This document shows, piece by piece, positions 8,402 through 17,288 of a stretch of 64,000 nucleotides of DNA. The notes under the pieces were generated by a model that saw only the letters and a program-made list of their open reading frames with translations, was not told where the DNA came from and ran no database searches. The DNA comes from Roseovarius sp. (GTDB taxonomy: Bacteria; Pseudomonadota; Alphaproteobacteria; Rhodobacterales; Rhodobacteraceae). A program made the position numbers and the translations under genes. Numbering within the stretch: position 1 is the stretch's first letter; the number at the start of each line of letters is the position of its first letter. Where the stretch lies: positions 1 through 64,000 of the forward strand of contig JAJFIA010000009.1 in assembly GCA_021775255.1 (NCBI GenBank). The letters are read 5' to 3'.

Positions 8402-9685
8402 TCAGATGCCCTTAACGGCATTTCCGATAATTGCTTTGGGGCGACGCATGGCAAGTTGCCTACGCGCTTCGTCATGACGCCCCAACCGCAGCAGGACACC
8501 GACTGACGCATATTCTATCAAATCACGCTGCGCGCGACTGCCACCAAGCCGCGCGTGATCCCAAAGCGCTTTTGTCAAAAACTCATTCGCATCCGACCAG
8601 TTCTGATCAGCGATGGCACCGAATGCCTCTGCCAGATATCGCACAAGATCGGCTGCCGGTCCCTTGGCACCTACTATGATCCGTTGAAGTGCCTCGGATC
8701 TTCCTGCCATCGCATATCCAAGTGCTGCATGTGCATCCGCAAAACCCAAGCCGGGGTTCGGAAACTTCTCTGCGGCATAGTCGCAAACGATCTGCCACCG
8801 TTCTTGAGGAACCGCTACACCCGAGAGCTCCGCCCGATATAGAACCGCCGCCAGATCAACCATTACATTTAACGGAGGCCCCCATGCTCCGCGCGGATCG
8901 ATATCCCGGTCAACAATGCACCACATCTCGTCCGTATCACCACGCGCCAATGCCCAAAGCGCAATATGCCAGGCAATATGGCAATGCATCTGCCCCTCTT
9001 TTTGATAGGAGCGTTGCCAGTCCGTGATGAAAGCATAACCCTCCTCTGTCTGGCCTGTTTCGTAATAGAGATGTGATCGAAAATGCGCACCATGCGCATT
9101 TCGCGGATTGGCCGTTAGTGATTTATCAATGCTCTTTTCGGCACGGTGGAATTGGCCGACTTCGACTTGCGCGAACCCCAACAAACCTTGGAACCACCAG
9201 TCATCGCCATAATGGGGCTCAAGAATCTCAGCCAGCGCAAGGTTCTCGGCTTCGCGTCCCGGCTCGCCACTGAATCCGATCAGACTCAGGACGCCCAGAC
9301 AGGCTTGCGCGATAATCACATCACGGGGATATTCTTGCAATTGATCCCGCGCGGCCTGATATCCTGCGGTGCTTTTGCCGTCGGTCAAAAGGCCGATGAT
9401 CTTGATCTGCCGCGCTTCCCGTTCTGTCAGCGGCCCGGCGCACTGTTTGGCGAGATGAAGTGATTGTTTCGCACCAGCCCTATCTCCGACAAGCTGCCGG
9501 TAACGTGCCAATACGACATGGGGGAGGGCGAAACCTTCGTCTTCTTGGGTCGCCAGTTTGAGCGCGGCTTCAACGCCAATCTCGGCACCGAGAAACCGAT
9601 CAAGGCCAAGAACATACGCATCTCTGGCCTTTTTCGAGTTCGTAGAAAGCGAATATCCGTATCTGTCTTTCATACCCAGCACCAT
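8402..9685 (-). CDS. TPR-repeat protein of the TTC38-like type, function unknown
   Basis: A cytosolic protein of about 427 aa made of helical repeats. TPR-like units are visible around LPHVVLARYRQLVGDRAGA, WFQGLLGFAQVEVGQFHRAE (followed by a TANPRNAHGAH unit) and near the C terminus (VGVLLRLGRHDEARRQLAM). The overall layout resembles the TTC38-like family of bacterial TPR proteins of unknown role. An upstream in-frame start at 9736 exists, but the extra residues look non-coding; ATG 9685 or 9673 is more likely, though neither has a clear ribosome site. It is a single gene without an evident operon. Confidence 0.65.
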   Translation of the reverse strand: MVLGMKDRYGYSLSTNSKKARDAYVLGLDRFLGAEIGVEAALKLATQEDEGFALPHVVLARYRQLVGDRAGAKQSLHLAKQCAGPLTEREARQIKIIGLLTDGKSTAGYQAARDQLQEYPRDVIIAQACLGVLSLIGFSGEPGREAENLALAEILEPHYGDDWWFQGLLGFAQVEVGQFHRAEKSIDKSLTANPRNAHGAHFRSHLYYETGQTEEGYAFITDWQRSYQKEGQMHCHIAWHIALWALARGDTDEMWCIVDRDIDPRGAWGPPLNVMVDLAAVLYRAELSGVAVPQERWQIVCDYAAEKFPNPGLGFADAHAALGYAMAGRSEALQRIIVGAKGPAADLVRYLAEAFGAIADQNWSDANEFLTKALWDHARLGGSRAQRDLIEYASVGVLLRLGRHDEARRQLAMRRPKAIIGNAVKGI

Positions 9686-9870
9686 GTTTGAGCCAATGCT
9701 ACAACAAACCGCACGAAAAGTCTGTGGCTTCGCCAAAGTGGTCGCTGATCAGTCGCGCAGCATTCAGAACAATGGGCTCAGACCTGACCTTCACCGTGCA
9801 GGCTCTCAATGTCAACTTTAGTTCACATACCCGAATGAACCAGCATCACATCCATCTCCACCGCAAGCCT

Positions 9871-10290
9871 TCAAATGGAAAGATCCTGCAAATCCCATAT
9901 CTCGCTCAGTGATCTTTCCCCGATTCTAAGCAATCGCGCCAGCGTCGCGGCCAGCCCCACCCGGTCACTTTCATCAATGCAGCGGGTCACATCGCGCGCC
10001 ACCTGCGCCAGTTTCAACATGCCGATCTGCTCGGCTATGGCGATCAGGCTGCGTGCAGATTTGCGCATATCGCTGATTCGTATCTCCCGATAACAGCGCT
10101 CCGTATATGATAGCCGCGCCGCCAGCTCTTCCAAAGCGCGGCATACCACATCCTCGGCACCGGCCTCTCCCAACTGGCTGTAAAGCTCTTCCAACCGTGC
10201 GGAATCCAGCCCGACCACCTCATTCTGTTTCAGTAACGTCACCTGTTCCAATGTCTCACCCTCAAACTCATCTGGCCCCCAAGGCTGCAT
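9871..10290 (-). CDS. Conserved-looking hypothetical protein, Hpt-like helical bundle
   Basis: About 139 aa if started at the ATG at 10290 (MQPWGPDEFEG); the longer frame to 10377 adds an implausible leader. The body is almost entirely helical, with CYREIRISDMRKSARSLIAI followed by a helix and LLRIGERSLSEIWDLQDLSI, and resembles histidine-phosphotransfer-type four-helix bundles in spacing, but no phosphorylatable His in an HxxKG context is present. No function can be assigned. It is divergent from the carbonic anhydrase gene. Confidence 0.6.
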   Translation of the reverse strand: MQPWGPDEFEGETLEQVTLLKQNEVVGLDSARLEELYSQLGEAGAEDVVCRALEELAARLSYTERCYREIRISDMRKSARSLIAIAEQIGMLKLAQVARDVTRCIDESDRVGLAATLARLLRIGERSLSEIWDLQDLSI

Positions 10291-10347
10291 ATGTTTATGA
10301 GGCACAGAGATTTGCAAAAGGTTTCCGGAAAATAGAAATATCACTCG

Positions 10348-10362
10348 AATTCTCTGAGAATT
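10348..10362. promoter_or_regulatory. 15-bp palindrome upstream of the carbonic anhydrase gene (candidate operator)
   Basis: AATTCTCTGAGAATT is a perfect palindrome with 7-bp arms around one base, in a locally AT-rich stretch 38 bp before the carbonic anhydrase start and near the probable promoter. It could serve either of the divergent genes. The regulator is unknown. Confidence 0.4.
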
Positions 10363-10400
10363 ATGAGTACTTACCATAAAACAAACACATGAGGGACAAG

Positions 10401-11051
10401 ATGCAGCACGCCCGCCCTTTACCCGATTATCTGGTCAAACGCTTTCACGGCTGGAAGGCCACGGCCTATGCCGAAAACCAGGCCTGGTACCGGTGTCTGG
10501 CCGAAGGCGGGCAGCATCCGCGCGCGATGGTGATCTCATGCTGTGACAGCCGGGTGCATGTAACTTCCATTTTCGGCGCCGATCAGGGCGAGTTTTTCCT
10601 GCACCGCAATATTGCCAATCTGGTGCCGCCCTATGCCAATGACGGCAATCATCACGGCACCTCGGCGGCCTTGGAATATGCCGTAACCACCCTCAGGGTG
10701 GCGCATCTGATTGTGCTGGGCCATTCCAACTGTGGCGGGGTGCAGGGCTGTTTTGACATGTGTTCGGGTGCCGCGCCCGAGCTGAATGAGGTTTCATCTT
10801 TTACCGGCCGCTGGATGGATATTCTGCGCCCGGGCTATGAGCGGGTGAAGGACATCAGCGACCCGGCCGAGCGCACCCGCGCATTGGAAAAAGAAGCGGT
10901 GCTTGTCTCACTGGAAAACATGATGAGTTTTCCGTTCATTGCCTCGGCCATTGATACCGGCCACCTTACCTTGCATGGCCTGTGGCATGACATCGGCGAG
11001 GGCGGTCTTGAACAATATAATGCCGATACCGGAGTGTTCGCCCCAATCTGA
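10401..11051 (+). CDS. Beta-class carbonic anhydrase
   Basis: A 216-aa beta-carbonic anhydrase that interconverts CO2 and bicarbonate. The zinc ligands are visible in ISCCDSRVH (Cys, with the Asp-Arg dyad) and in LGHSNCGGVQG (His and Cys). Length fits the family (about 200-230 aa) and there is no signal peptide, so it is cytosolic. The ATG at 10401 is chosen because GAGGGA lies five bases upstream; an earlier ATG at 10389 overlaps that site. A palindromic candidate operator lies upstream. Confidence 0.93.
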   Translation: MQHARPLPDYLVKRFHGWKATAYAENQAWYRCLAEGGQHPRAMVISCCDSRVHVTSIFGADQGEFFLHRNIANLVPPYANDGNHHGTSAALEYAVTTLRVAHLIVLGHSNCGGVQGCFDMCSGAAPELNEVSSFTGRWMDILRPGYERVKDISDPAERTRALEKEAVLVSLENMMSFPFIASAIDTGHLTLHGLWHDIGEGGLEQYNADTGVFAPI

Positions 11052-11169
11052 CCGCTCCTGCTCTGGTCAGGGTTTCTCAAAAATGAGTGTGCGCCGCGCG
11101 CCCACGCTGATATCTCGTCATCCGTCTGTCGGCATCTTCCTCGGGCTGGTGCCTGTGGCGGATGCCGGA

Positions 11170-11661
11170 TCAAAATTTTCCAGCGCTGATGCGTAACTGC
11201 CGGGCGCGTGCCAGAATGGCATCTTCCACCGCGCGTTGGGTGCTGGCACTGACCGGCCCGCGTTGCGATTGCAGTGCCACATTCAGTGAGCGTGCATCAA
11301 GTGCGGGATCGCTGATCAGAACCGTTGCGCGATAGGCCGCACCACCGCCGGGCGGGCGGCCATAGCCGGTTGAGATAACGCCGGTAAACGGATCAGCCGT
11401 TTCCACCGGCAAAAAGCTCAGAACATCCAAAGTGGCGGTCCACAAGAACCGGTTCACACGAATATCGGCTTTGCCTTTATTTCGGAATGCATCAAGTATC
11501 GTCCCGCCTTTTCCGGCACGCCCGGCAGCGGAGGCACCCTTGCCTGAACTCACGGTTGTGGCTTCTTCGTCCAGCCCTCTGTTTTGCACACCACTGCAGG
11601 ATGCAATCATCACAACGGAGGCCAGTGCAAGGCAGGTATTTTTCAAAGCTGGGTATGTCAT
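11170..11661 (-). CDS. DUF3576 domain-containing lipoprotein
   Basis: About 163 aa from the ATG at 11661. The N terminus LALASVVMIASCSG is a lipoprotein signal with a lipobox Cys. The mature part contains VNRFLWTATLDVLSFLPVET, followed by DPFTGVISTGY and a C-terminal segment SQRGPVSASTQRAVEDAILA, the pattern of DUF3576, an envelope family of alphaproteobacteria with no settled function. From memory the gene often neighbours leuS and lptE in this group; neither is seen here. It is convergent with the carbonic anhydrase gene and divergent from yggS. Confidence 0.8.
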   Translation of the reverse strand: MTYPALKNTCLALASVVMIASCSGVQNRGLDEEATTVSSGKGASAAGRAGKGGTILDAFRNKGKADIRVNRFLWTATLDVLSFLPVETADPFTGVISTGYGRPPGGGAAYRATVLISDPALDARSLNVALQSQRGPVSASTQRAVEDAILARARQLRISAGKF

Positions 11662-11812
11662 TATACGATCCGAAACTGTTTTCCCCTCCCTACTATCCAA
11701 CGCAAGGCGGTGGGGCAAGCGGTTTGGCGCATTGAAGCCCGGCCAGCATAATCAACATTGCATAACAGCCTGTGATCATGCCATTTCTGAGTTGATCCGA
11801 AGGAGAGTATCC

Positions 11813-12460
11813 ATGAGCCTCACAGAAATCAATTCCCGCCTTGCCCAGGCCTGCGCCGATGCCGGGCGCGCGCCCGGCTCTGTCACCCTGATTGCCGTAT
11901 CCAAAATGCAGCCCGATGCGCGGGTTGTGTCAGTTCTGAATCAGGGCCAGCGGATATTTGGAGAAAACCGGGTGCAGGAGGCCGCCGGCAAATGGCCCGG
12001 ATTTCGCGAGCAATATGACGGTATTGAGCTGCATCTCATCGGCCCCTTGCAAACCAACAAGGCCCGTCAGGCCTTTGGCCTGTTTCAATCGATTCATACA
12101 CTTGACCGCCCCAAGCTGGCCAAAACCATCGCCCGTCTGGCACAGGAAACAGGCCATTGCCCGCGCCTTTTCATTCAGGTCAACACCGGGCAGGAACCGC
12201 AGAAAGCCGGGGTCATGCCCGAGCAGGCGGATGCCTTCATCACCGAATGCCGTGTGCTTGATCTGCCGATTGAGGGGCTGATGTGCATCCCCCCCACCGA
12301 GGAAGAGCCCAGCCTGCATTTTGCCCTTCTGGGCAAGATTGCCGCGCGCAACGGGCTGAGCGGGCTTTCCATGGGCATGAGCGGAGATTTCGAAAGCGCC
12401 GTTGCCCTTGGGGCCACCCATATCCGCGTGGGCTCGGCCATTTTCGGTGCCCGCGATTAA
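11813..12460 (+). CDS. yggS: YggS-family pyridoxal-phosphate homeostasis protein
   Basis: A 215-aa PLP-binding protein of the YggS/PROSC family. The PLP-binding Lys is in LIAVSKMQP, and the signatures FGENRVQEA, HLIGPLQTNK and MGMSGDFESAV match closely. The family controls intracellular PLP levels and has no established catalytic activity. The start at 11813 is fixed by AAGGAGAG six bases upstream; the frame stays open further upstream but without a plausible start. In its stop region begins TAAAGCGTTTT, matching one end of the dispersed repeat described at 30709 and 41771. Confidence 0.93.
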   Translation: MSLTEINSRLAQACADAGRAPGSVTLIAVSKMQPDARVVSVLNQGQRIFGENRVQEAAGKWPGFREQYDGIELHLIGPLQTNKARQAFGLFQSIHTLDRPKLAKTIARLAQETGHCPRLFIQVNTGQEPQKAGVMPEQADAFITECRVLDLPIEGLMCIPPTEEEPSLHFALLGKIAARNGLSGLSMGMSGDFESAVALGATHIRVGSAIFGARD

Positions 12461-12526
12461 AGCGTTTTACATGTACCGCAACTGGCGGTTATCCTACCTT
12501 TGTAACTTGTCTCGTCGGAGGCCCCC

Positions 12527-12916
12527 ATGCGCCGTTTGTTGATCTCGCTTGCTGCACTCACCTTATCCGCCACAACCGCATCGGCGGAATTTTCCTTTAC
12601 ATTTGAATGGGGTGACATTCCCAGTTGCAAAACAGGCCGCCCGAATACCGTTGGCAGCCCGGCCTTTGTGCTCAAGGGCCTGCCCGCCGGCACCACTTCT
12701 GTACGCTTCAAGCTCAAAGACAGAAATGCCCCCTCTTATAACCACGGCGGTGGCAATGTGGCGGTCACAAGCGATGGCACCCTGCCGTTTGGGGCTTTCA
12801 AATACAAAAGCCCCTGCCCCCCCGGTGGCGTTCACACCTATGAATGGACGGCCACCGCCCTCAAGGGCAAAACCAAGCTGGACCGCGCCACTGCCCGGCG
12901 CAAATACCCTGAATAA
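12527..12916 (+). CDS. Small secreted PEBP-like (YbhB/YbcL-type) protein
   Basis: A 129-aa protein with a cleavable signal peptide (MRRLLISLAALTLSATTASA). The mature domain has features of the phosphatidylethanolamine-binding-protein fold: GLPAGTTSVRFKLKDRNAP (the DPDAP-like strand) and SPCPPGGVHTYEWTATAL (matching the GPCPPxGxHRY block). It is shorter than typical bacterial PEBP proteins (about 150-180 aa) and lacks an obvious DPD triplet, so ligand binding may be changed. Preceded by GGAGG at the right distance. Function unknown. Confidence 0.65.
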   Translation: MRRLLISLAALTLSATTASAEFSFTFEWGDIPSCKTGRPNTVGSPAFVLKGLPAGTTSVRFKLKDRNAPSYNHGGGNVAVTSDGTLPFGAFKYKSPCPPGGVHTYEWTATALKGKTKLDRATARRKYPE

Positions 12917-12923
12917 CCCGCGC

Positions 12924-13754
12924 TTAAGCCCTCCGGCGTGCGATCATAATCACCGGGGCCAGCAAGCCATCAGATATGGCATTTGAGATATTCATCAGCT
13001 TCTCCTTTGCCGTTGCCCCCATGATCAGATGCGGCCCCAATGGCTTTGGCCCGCCCTGCATCGCGGCAAAGCTGCGGCGGAAGAATTCTTTGGCGAAATC
13101 TGTCCGATCCTCCGTCAGTTTAACCTCAAACCCGGCCCCTTCCAACAATGCGCGCGTCTCATCCGGCGTTGTCAGATGGCTTGTCACAGCGGTTTCAGCC
13201 CAGGGCATCGGATAGGGTATCTCACCATCGCCCTTACGCATCACATCATAGACACAAAATGCCCCGCCGGGCTTCAGCACCCTTGCAACCTCGGCATATA
13301 AACCGGCCCGGTCGGGGATATTCATCGCCACATGCAAGGTTATCGCCGCATCAAACGCCCCCGCCTCAAACGGCATATCAAGCGCGCTTGCCACCGTAAA
13401 GGAAGCCTTCTGCTGCAAACCGGTCATATCCGTCAGCGCCCGGGCCACGGCGATGAAATCCGGCGTCAGATCAATCCCCGTCACCCGGCAGCCTAGATTG
13501 GCCGCGATATACCGCGCCGCGCCGCCAATGCCACAACCGACATCCAGCACATGATCCTGTTGGCCCGGTGCCAGTTTCGCCACCGCATATTCCGTGGCGG
13601 CCCGGCCGCCGACATGCAGCTCATCCACCGGGGCCAGATCATCGGGTGTCACCGCATCGGGCGCAATCCCCATCTGCTTCAGCCGGTCAAGTATCCGTTC
13701 CAACAAATCCAAATTGCCGTAATGCTGTGAAACAGCAGTTTCGATATCCGACAT
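12924..13754 (-). CDS. Class I SAM-dependent methyltransferase (UbiE/sarcosine-MT-like)
   Basis: A 276-aa methyltransferase with a long N-terminal helix region (ETAVSQHYGNLDLLERIL) and the core motifs VLDVGCGIGGAARYIA, GIDLTPDF, FDAAITLHVAMNIPDRAGLY and RVLKPGGAFCVYDVM. The DELHVGGRAAT segment before motif I and the overall layout resemble methyltransferases of the gamma-tocopherol/sarcosine type. Substrate not identifiable. It converges on the PEBP-like gene with 7 bases between ends. Confidence 0.85.
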   Translation of the reverse strand: MSDIETAVSQHYGNLDLLERILDRLKQMGIAPDAVTPDDLAPVDELHVGGRAATEYAVAKLAPGQQDHVLDVGCGIGGAARYIAANLGCRVTGIDLTPDFIAVARALTDMTGLQQKASFTVASALDMPFEAGAFDAAITLHVAMNIPDRAGLYAEVARVLKPGGAFCVYDVMRKGDGEIPYPMPWAETAVTSHLTTPDETRALLEGAGFEVKLTEDRTDFAKEFFRRSFAAMQGGPKPLGPHLIMGATAKEKLMNISNAISDGLLAPVIMIARRRA

Positions 13755-13917
13755 GCGTGACCTCCCTCACATCTCTGGCATAATGCAACAAATCTCTGCC
13801 CTGTCGGCAAAATATAAGCCAATCCTCAATGCCGTGACCAGCGCAGATATGTCACAACCTCGTGCAGTCGATATTTTCTTGCTGGACAAGCCCGCGCCGC
13901 CCCGGCTCACTCAGCCC

Positions 13918-14655
13918 ATGAAGAACCCGCTCTATATCCTTCCTGACATCCATGGTCAGAGCGCCATGCTGGACAAGGCCCTCGCCCGGATTGAGGCCGA
14001 CGGCGGGGGAGATGCCCGCCTCATCTTCCTCGGTGATTACGTTGATCGCGGCCCCGACAGCCGCGGCGTGATCGAGCGGCTGATGGCAGGGCAGGCACAG
14101 GGCAGGAACTGGCTCGCCCTGCGTGGCAATCACGATCAGATGTTTCTTGATTACCTCGATAACAATTCCATCACCTCGCCGCGCATGACCAAGCCCGGCT
14201 ATAGCTGGCTGCATCAGCGCCTCGGCGGGATGGATACGCTCGCCTCCTACGGCGTTACCGCCACGGCCAAGGCCCCCAACCACGCCGCAGCGCTTGATGC
14301 TGTCCCGATTGAGCACCGCAACTGGCTCGCGAGCCTGCCCTATTACCACCTGACGAACGAGCTTCTGATCCTGCACGCAGGCATCAAACCGGGCGTGCCC
14401 CTGTCACGGCAATCGCCCGAAGACATGCTCTGGCTGCGCGGTGATTTCCTGGAAAACCCCATGCCCCACCCCTGGCTCGTGGTCCATGGCCACACCGCCC
14501 TCGACATGCCCACCCATTTCGGCAACCGGATTGACCTTGACGGCGGCGCAGGCTGGGGCCGCCCCCTCTGGCCCGCAGTTTTTGAGGGCCGTGACTGCTG
14601 GCTGCTTTCCGATCAAGGCCGCCTGCCCCTGACACCGCCCGTAAGCCGGGCTTAA
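13918..14655 (+). CDS. Metallophosphoesterase, PrpE/ApaH-like serine/threonine phosphatase family
   Basis: A 245-aa calcineurin-like phosphatase. All metal-binding blocks are present in order: PDIHGQ, LGDYVDRGPDS, LRGNHDQM, and LHAGIKPG and VVHGHT further on. This is the bacterial PPP-type phosphatase arrangement; substrates can be phosphoproteins or dinucleotide polyphosphates. The ATG at 13918 (MKNPLYILPDIHG) places the first motif near the N terminus, as usual; longer upstream starts overlap the divergent methyltransferase promoter and look non-coding. The stop codon lies inside an 18-bp palindrome. Confidence 0.88.
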   Translation: MKNPLYILPDIHGQSAMLDKALARIEADGGGDARLIFLGDYVDRGPDSRGVIERLMAGQAQGRNWLALRGNHDQMFLDYLDNNSITSPRMTKPGYSWLHQRLGGMDTLASYGVTATAKAPNHAAALDAVPIEHRNWLASLPYYHLTNELLILHAGIKPGVPLSRQSPEDMLWLRGDFLENPMPHPWLVVHGHTALDMPTHFGNRIDLDGGAGWGRPLWPAVFEGRDCWLLSDQGRLPLTPPVSRA

Positions 14656-14662
14656 GCCCGGC
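14645..14662. repeat. 18-bp perfect palindrome at convergent gene ends
   Basis: GCCGGGCTTAAGCCCGGC is a perfect palindrome that includes the phosphatase stop codon and lies 5 bp from the pbpC stop. It may act as a bidirectional terminator or REP-type element; no T-run follows on either strand. Confidence 0.5.
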
Positions 14663-14667
14663 CTACC

Positions 14668-16713
14668 CTATTCAATCTCGATATTCACCCGTGATACCCG
14701 CCCGCCTGCGTCGATCACTGTCAGCCGGGAAAACCCTTCTGAAATTCCCGGCAAGGCGGTTTCGCGCCGGTAGACCCCGGTCAGAATTGGCCTGCCATTG
14801 GCGAGCCATGTAAAGGGCGGTTTGCCGTCGCGCACCTTCACCGGCAGGGCCTCTTCAAGGCTCAGTCGCGCACCCTCGGGCGGGAAGATCAGTTTCGGCG
14901 CATCCTCGGGCGCTTTGAACACCGCCTCGCGCCCGGTGAACCGGCGCAAAGGCTGCGGCAGCTCGGCCGTTGACAGGATCAATGTCTCAGGCGGCGGGGC
15001 AGGCAAAGGATCAGAATTTGGTTTAAGCCGTTGAAATATCTCAAACAATACTGGTGCTGCCAGATCACCGCCAAACGCCCCGGGCACCGGCGTTCCATCT
15101 GCCCGGCCAATCCAGACACCCACCACATGCGCCCCGTCAAAGCCGATGGCCCAGGCATCGCGGTGGCCATAAGAAGTGCCGGTTTTATAGGCAATCCGCC
15201 CGCTTGGCCCGCCTTTCGGCGGCGCTAACCCGGCAAGAATATCAGACACCTGCCACGCCGCCGAGCGGCTGATCACCTGCGTTTGCGCGCCCGTCTGCCC
15301 TGCCCCCGCACGCCAATACAAGGGCCGCGCCTTGCCGCCATTCGCCAGCATCGCATAAAGCTGCACCAGATCGCGCAGGCTTACCCCCACACCGCCCAGC
15401 GCCACCGCCAAACCGGCCTGATCTCCGGGCAATTTTGCCTGCATCCCAGCCCGCTTCAGTGCCTGCATCAGATGCGCGGGGCCGATCTCATCCAGCAACA
15501 GAACCACCGGAATATTCAACGATTGCCGGAGCGCCTGCGTCACGGTTATCTCGCCCCTGAACTGCCCGTCAAAATTGAGCGGCGCATAGCGGCCAAACGC
15601 CACCGGCCGGTCATTGATCAGGGTTTCGGGATGCGCCAGCCCGCGATCAAACGCCATGGCATAAACCAACGGTTTAAGCGTTGACCCCGGTGAGCGTACC
15701 GCCCGCGTCATATCAACAAACCCCTGCCGGGCGGCATCATCCTGATACCCCGCCGATCCGACCGAGGCCACAATCTCACCCGTGCGATGATCCGCCACAA
15801 CCATGGCAACAGAAACATCCCCCGGCAGATCAGGCAGCGCATTTATAGCAAGCTTTTCAAGGCTTTGCTGTAACCCCAAATCAATCGTCAGATCATGCCG
15901 CAGCGCCAGTGGCTCCACCGCCAGCGCCTGATCACTTAGATGCGGGGCCAGCGCCGGAAAACCTGCGCGCATGCTTGGCACCGGCTCGGACAGGGCCGCC
16001 GCTGCTGCGCCCGCGCTCAGATAACCGCCGCGTTTCATCCGTTCCAGAACCCGCGCCCGCGCCGCCATTGCCGCAGCATGATTGCGGTCGGGCCGCCGTG
16101 CTTCGGGCGATTGCGGCAGCGCCACCAACAGCGCCGATTCCGCAGGCGTCAGGCGGGTGGGTTCTTTACCGAACCACGCCAGGGTGGCCGCGCGCACCCC
16201 CTCAAGATTGCCGCCATAAGGCGCGCGCGTGAGGTACAGCGCCAGGATCTGATCCTTGCTCAGCCACCGCTCCAGCGCCAAAGCCAGCCGGATTTGCCGC
16301 AGTTTGCCACGCCACTTACCTGTGCCGCTATCCTCCAAAAGCCGCGCCACCTGCATCGTCAAAGTTGAGCCGCCCGAGACCACCTCGCCATTCGTAACGG
16401 CCTGCGAAACCGCCCGCAGCATGGCGCGCGGATCAACCCCGGAATGCCGGTAAAACCGCTTGTCCTCATAGGCGATCAGCATCTCAAGAAAACCGCGATC
16501 CACTTGCCCCGGCGTGACAGCCAATCGCCAGCGCCCATCCGCCACCGTGTAAACCCGCAGCATCCGGCCCGCGCGGTCGCGCACTTCCACCGAGCTCTCG
16601 GAGATCAGCACCGGCAACCGGGTATTCGCCACCCATTGATCCAACCCATCGCGCAGGCCGGCCATGACCAAAAGCACGAATGCCAGTGCAAATATCATCC
16701 GCTCAGCCCGCAT
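14668..16713 (-). CDS. pbpC: Penicillin-binding protein 1C (bifunctional glycosyltransferase/transpeptidase)
   Basis: A 681-aa class A PBP of the PbpC type. An N-terminal membrane anchor (MIFALAFVLLVMAGL) is followed by a GT51 glycosyltransferase domain with EDKRFYRHSGVDP and GGSTLTMQVARLL. The transpeptidase domain has SPGSTLKP (Ser nucleophile in SxxK), a QSLN (SxN) motif and KTGTSYGHRDAW. A C-terminal BiPBP_C-like domain (PVKVRDGKPPFTWLANGRPI) completes the PbpC architecture. It is the last gene of an operon with an alpha-2-macroglobulin and a glycolipid-binding-fold gene, overlapping the latter by 11 bases. In E. coli pbpC is likewise paired with the macroglobulin gene yfhM. Confidence 0.95.
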   Translation of the reverse strand: MRAERMIFALAFVLLVMAGLRDGLDQWVANTRLPVLISESSVEVRDRAGRMLRVYTVADGRWRLAVTPGQVDRGFLEMLIAYEDKRFYRHSGVDPRAMLRAVSQAVTNGEVVSGGSTLTMQVARLLEDSGTGKWRGKLRQIRLALALERWLSKDQILALYLTRAPYGGNLEGVRAATLAWFGKEPTRLTPAESALLVALPQSPEARRPDRNHAAAMAARARVLERMKRGGYLSAGAAAAALSEPVPSMRAGFPALAPHLSDQALAVEPLALRHDLTIDLGLQQSLEKLAINALPDLPGDVSVAMVVADHRTGEIVASVGSAGYQDDAARQGFVDMTRAVRSPGSTLKPLVYAMAFDRGLAHPETLINDRPVAFGRYAPLNFDGQFRGEITVTQALRQSLNIPVVLLLDEIGPAHLMQALKRAGMQAKLPGDQAGLAVALGGVGVSLRDLVQLYAMLANGGKARPLYWRAGAGQTGAQTQVISRSAAWQVSDILAGLAPPKGGPSGRIAYKTGTSYGHRDAWAIGFDGAHVVGVWIGRADGTPVPGAFGGDLAAPVLFEIFQRLKPNSDPLPAPPPETLILSTAELPQPLRRFTGREAVFKAPEDAPKLIFPPEGARLSLEEALPVKVRDGKPPFTWLANGRPILTGVYRRETALPGISEGFSRLTVIDAGGRVSRVNIEIE

Positions 16714-17278
16714 GTTGCACCTCGCCCTGCCACAGCCCGGGATAGCGCGTCACAAATCCGGTTTCATCAACCTCAAGCGTGGTGGAAAAACCATTTTGCT
16801 CAGAGGCATAGGATATGTTCCCGTCCTCCTCCAACACCACATAGGTTTGATCCAACGGGTGCAACACGGCTTGCGGATAACGCAGCCAGGCCGCCCGCAG
16901 GCGGATGTCACGTTGGCCCGATGCCCTCAACCGGCGCAACGGCATCAGATTGGTGGCCGGGGTGAATGACAGATCAAGATCATCCGCGGCCTCAACATCA
17001 GGCTGCATATCCCCGTTCAATATCCAGCCGTTACTGCCATGTTCGATCCTGACCCGCACCTCAAGATCGCCGTGCAACCCTGCCAGATCAGCACTGATCG
17101 TGTGCCAGTTTTCATCACATCGCACAGTATAATCAAGTGCTGCATAGCCAAGATCATCGCGAAACCGCGCGTGGCCAATCAGCAGCCAGCCCTGATCCAC
17201 CCGCGCCAGTCGACAACTATCATCCCCCTCCCACCCAAGGGCACGCCAGGTGCAGGTGGCGATGGTTTTGCCGGTCAT
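16703..17278 (-). CDS. Putative glycolipid-binding protein (DUF1089 family)
   Basis: A 191-aa protein whose signature segments fit the putative glycolipid-binding family (PF06475): a start with TCTWRALGWEGDDSCRL, GWLLIGHARF, a Tyr-rich core YAALDYTVRCDENWHT, NGWILNGDMQPDVEAADDLD and FTPATNLMPLRRLR. No signal peptide is seen. The start at 17278 (MTGKTIATCTW) is chosen because the upstream frame is a shadow of the macroglobulin gene. It begins 10 bp after the macroglobulin stop and ends inside pbpC, so the three genes are one transcription unit. Lipid binding is only the family's proposed role. Confidence 0.8.
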   Translation of the reverse strand: MTGKTIATCTWRALGWEGDDSCRLARVDQGWLLIGHARFRDDLGYAALDYTVRCDENWHTISADLAGLHGDLEVRVRIEHGSNGWILNGDMQPDVEAADDLDLSFTPATNLMPLRRLRASGQRDIRLRAAWLRYPQAVLHPLDQTYVVLEEDGNISYASEQNGFSTTLEVDETGFVTRYPGLWQGEVQHAG

Positions 17279-17288
17279 CGCGGCGGGC

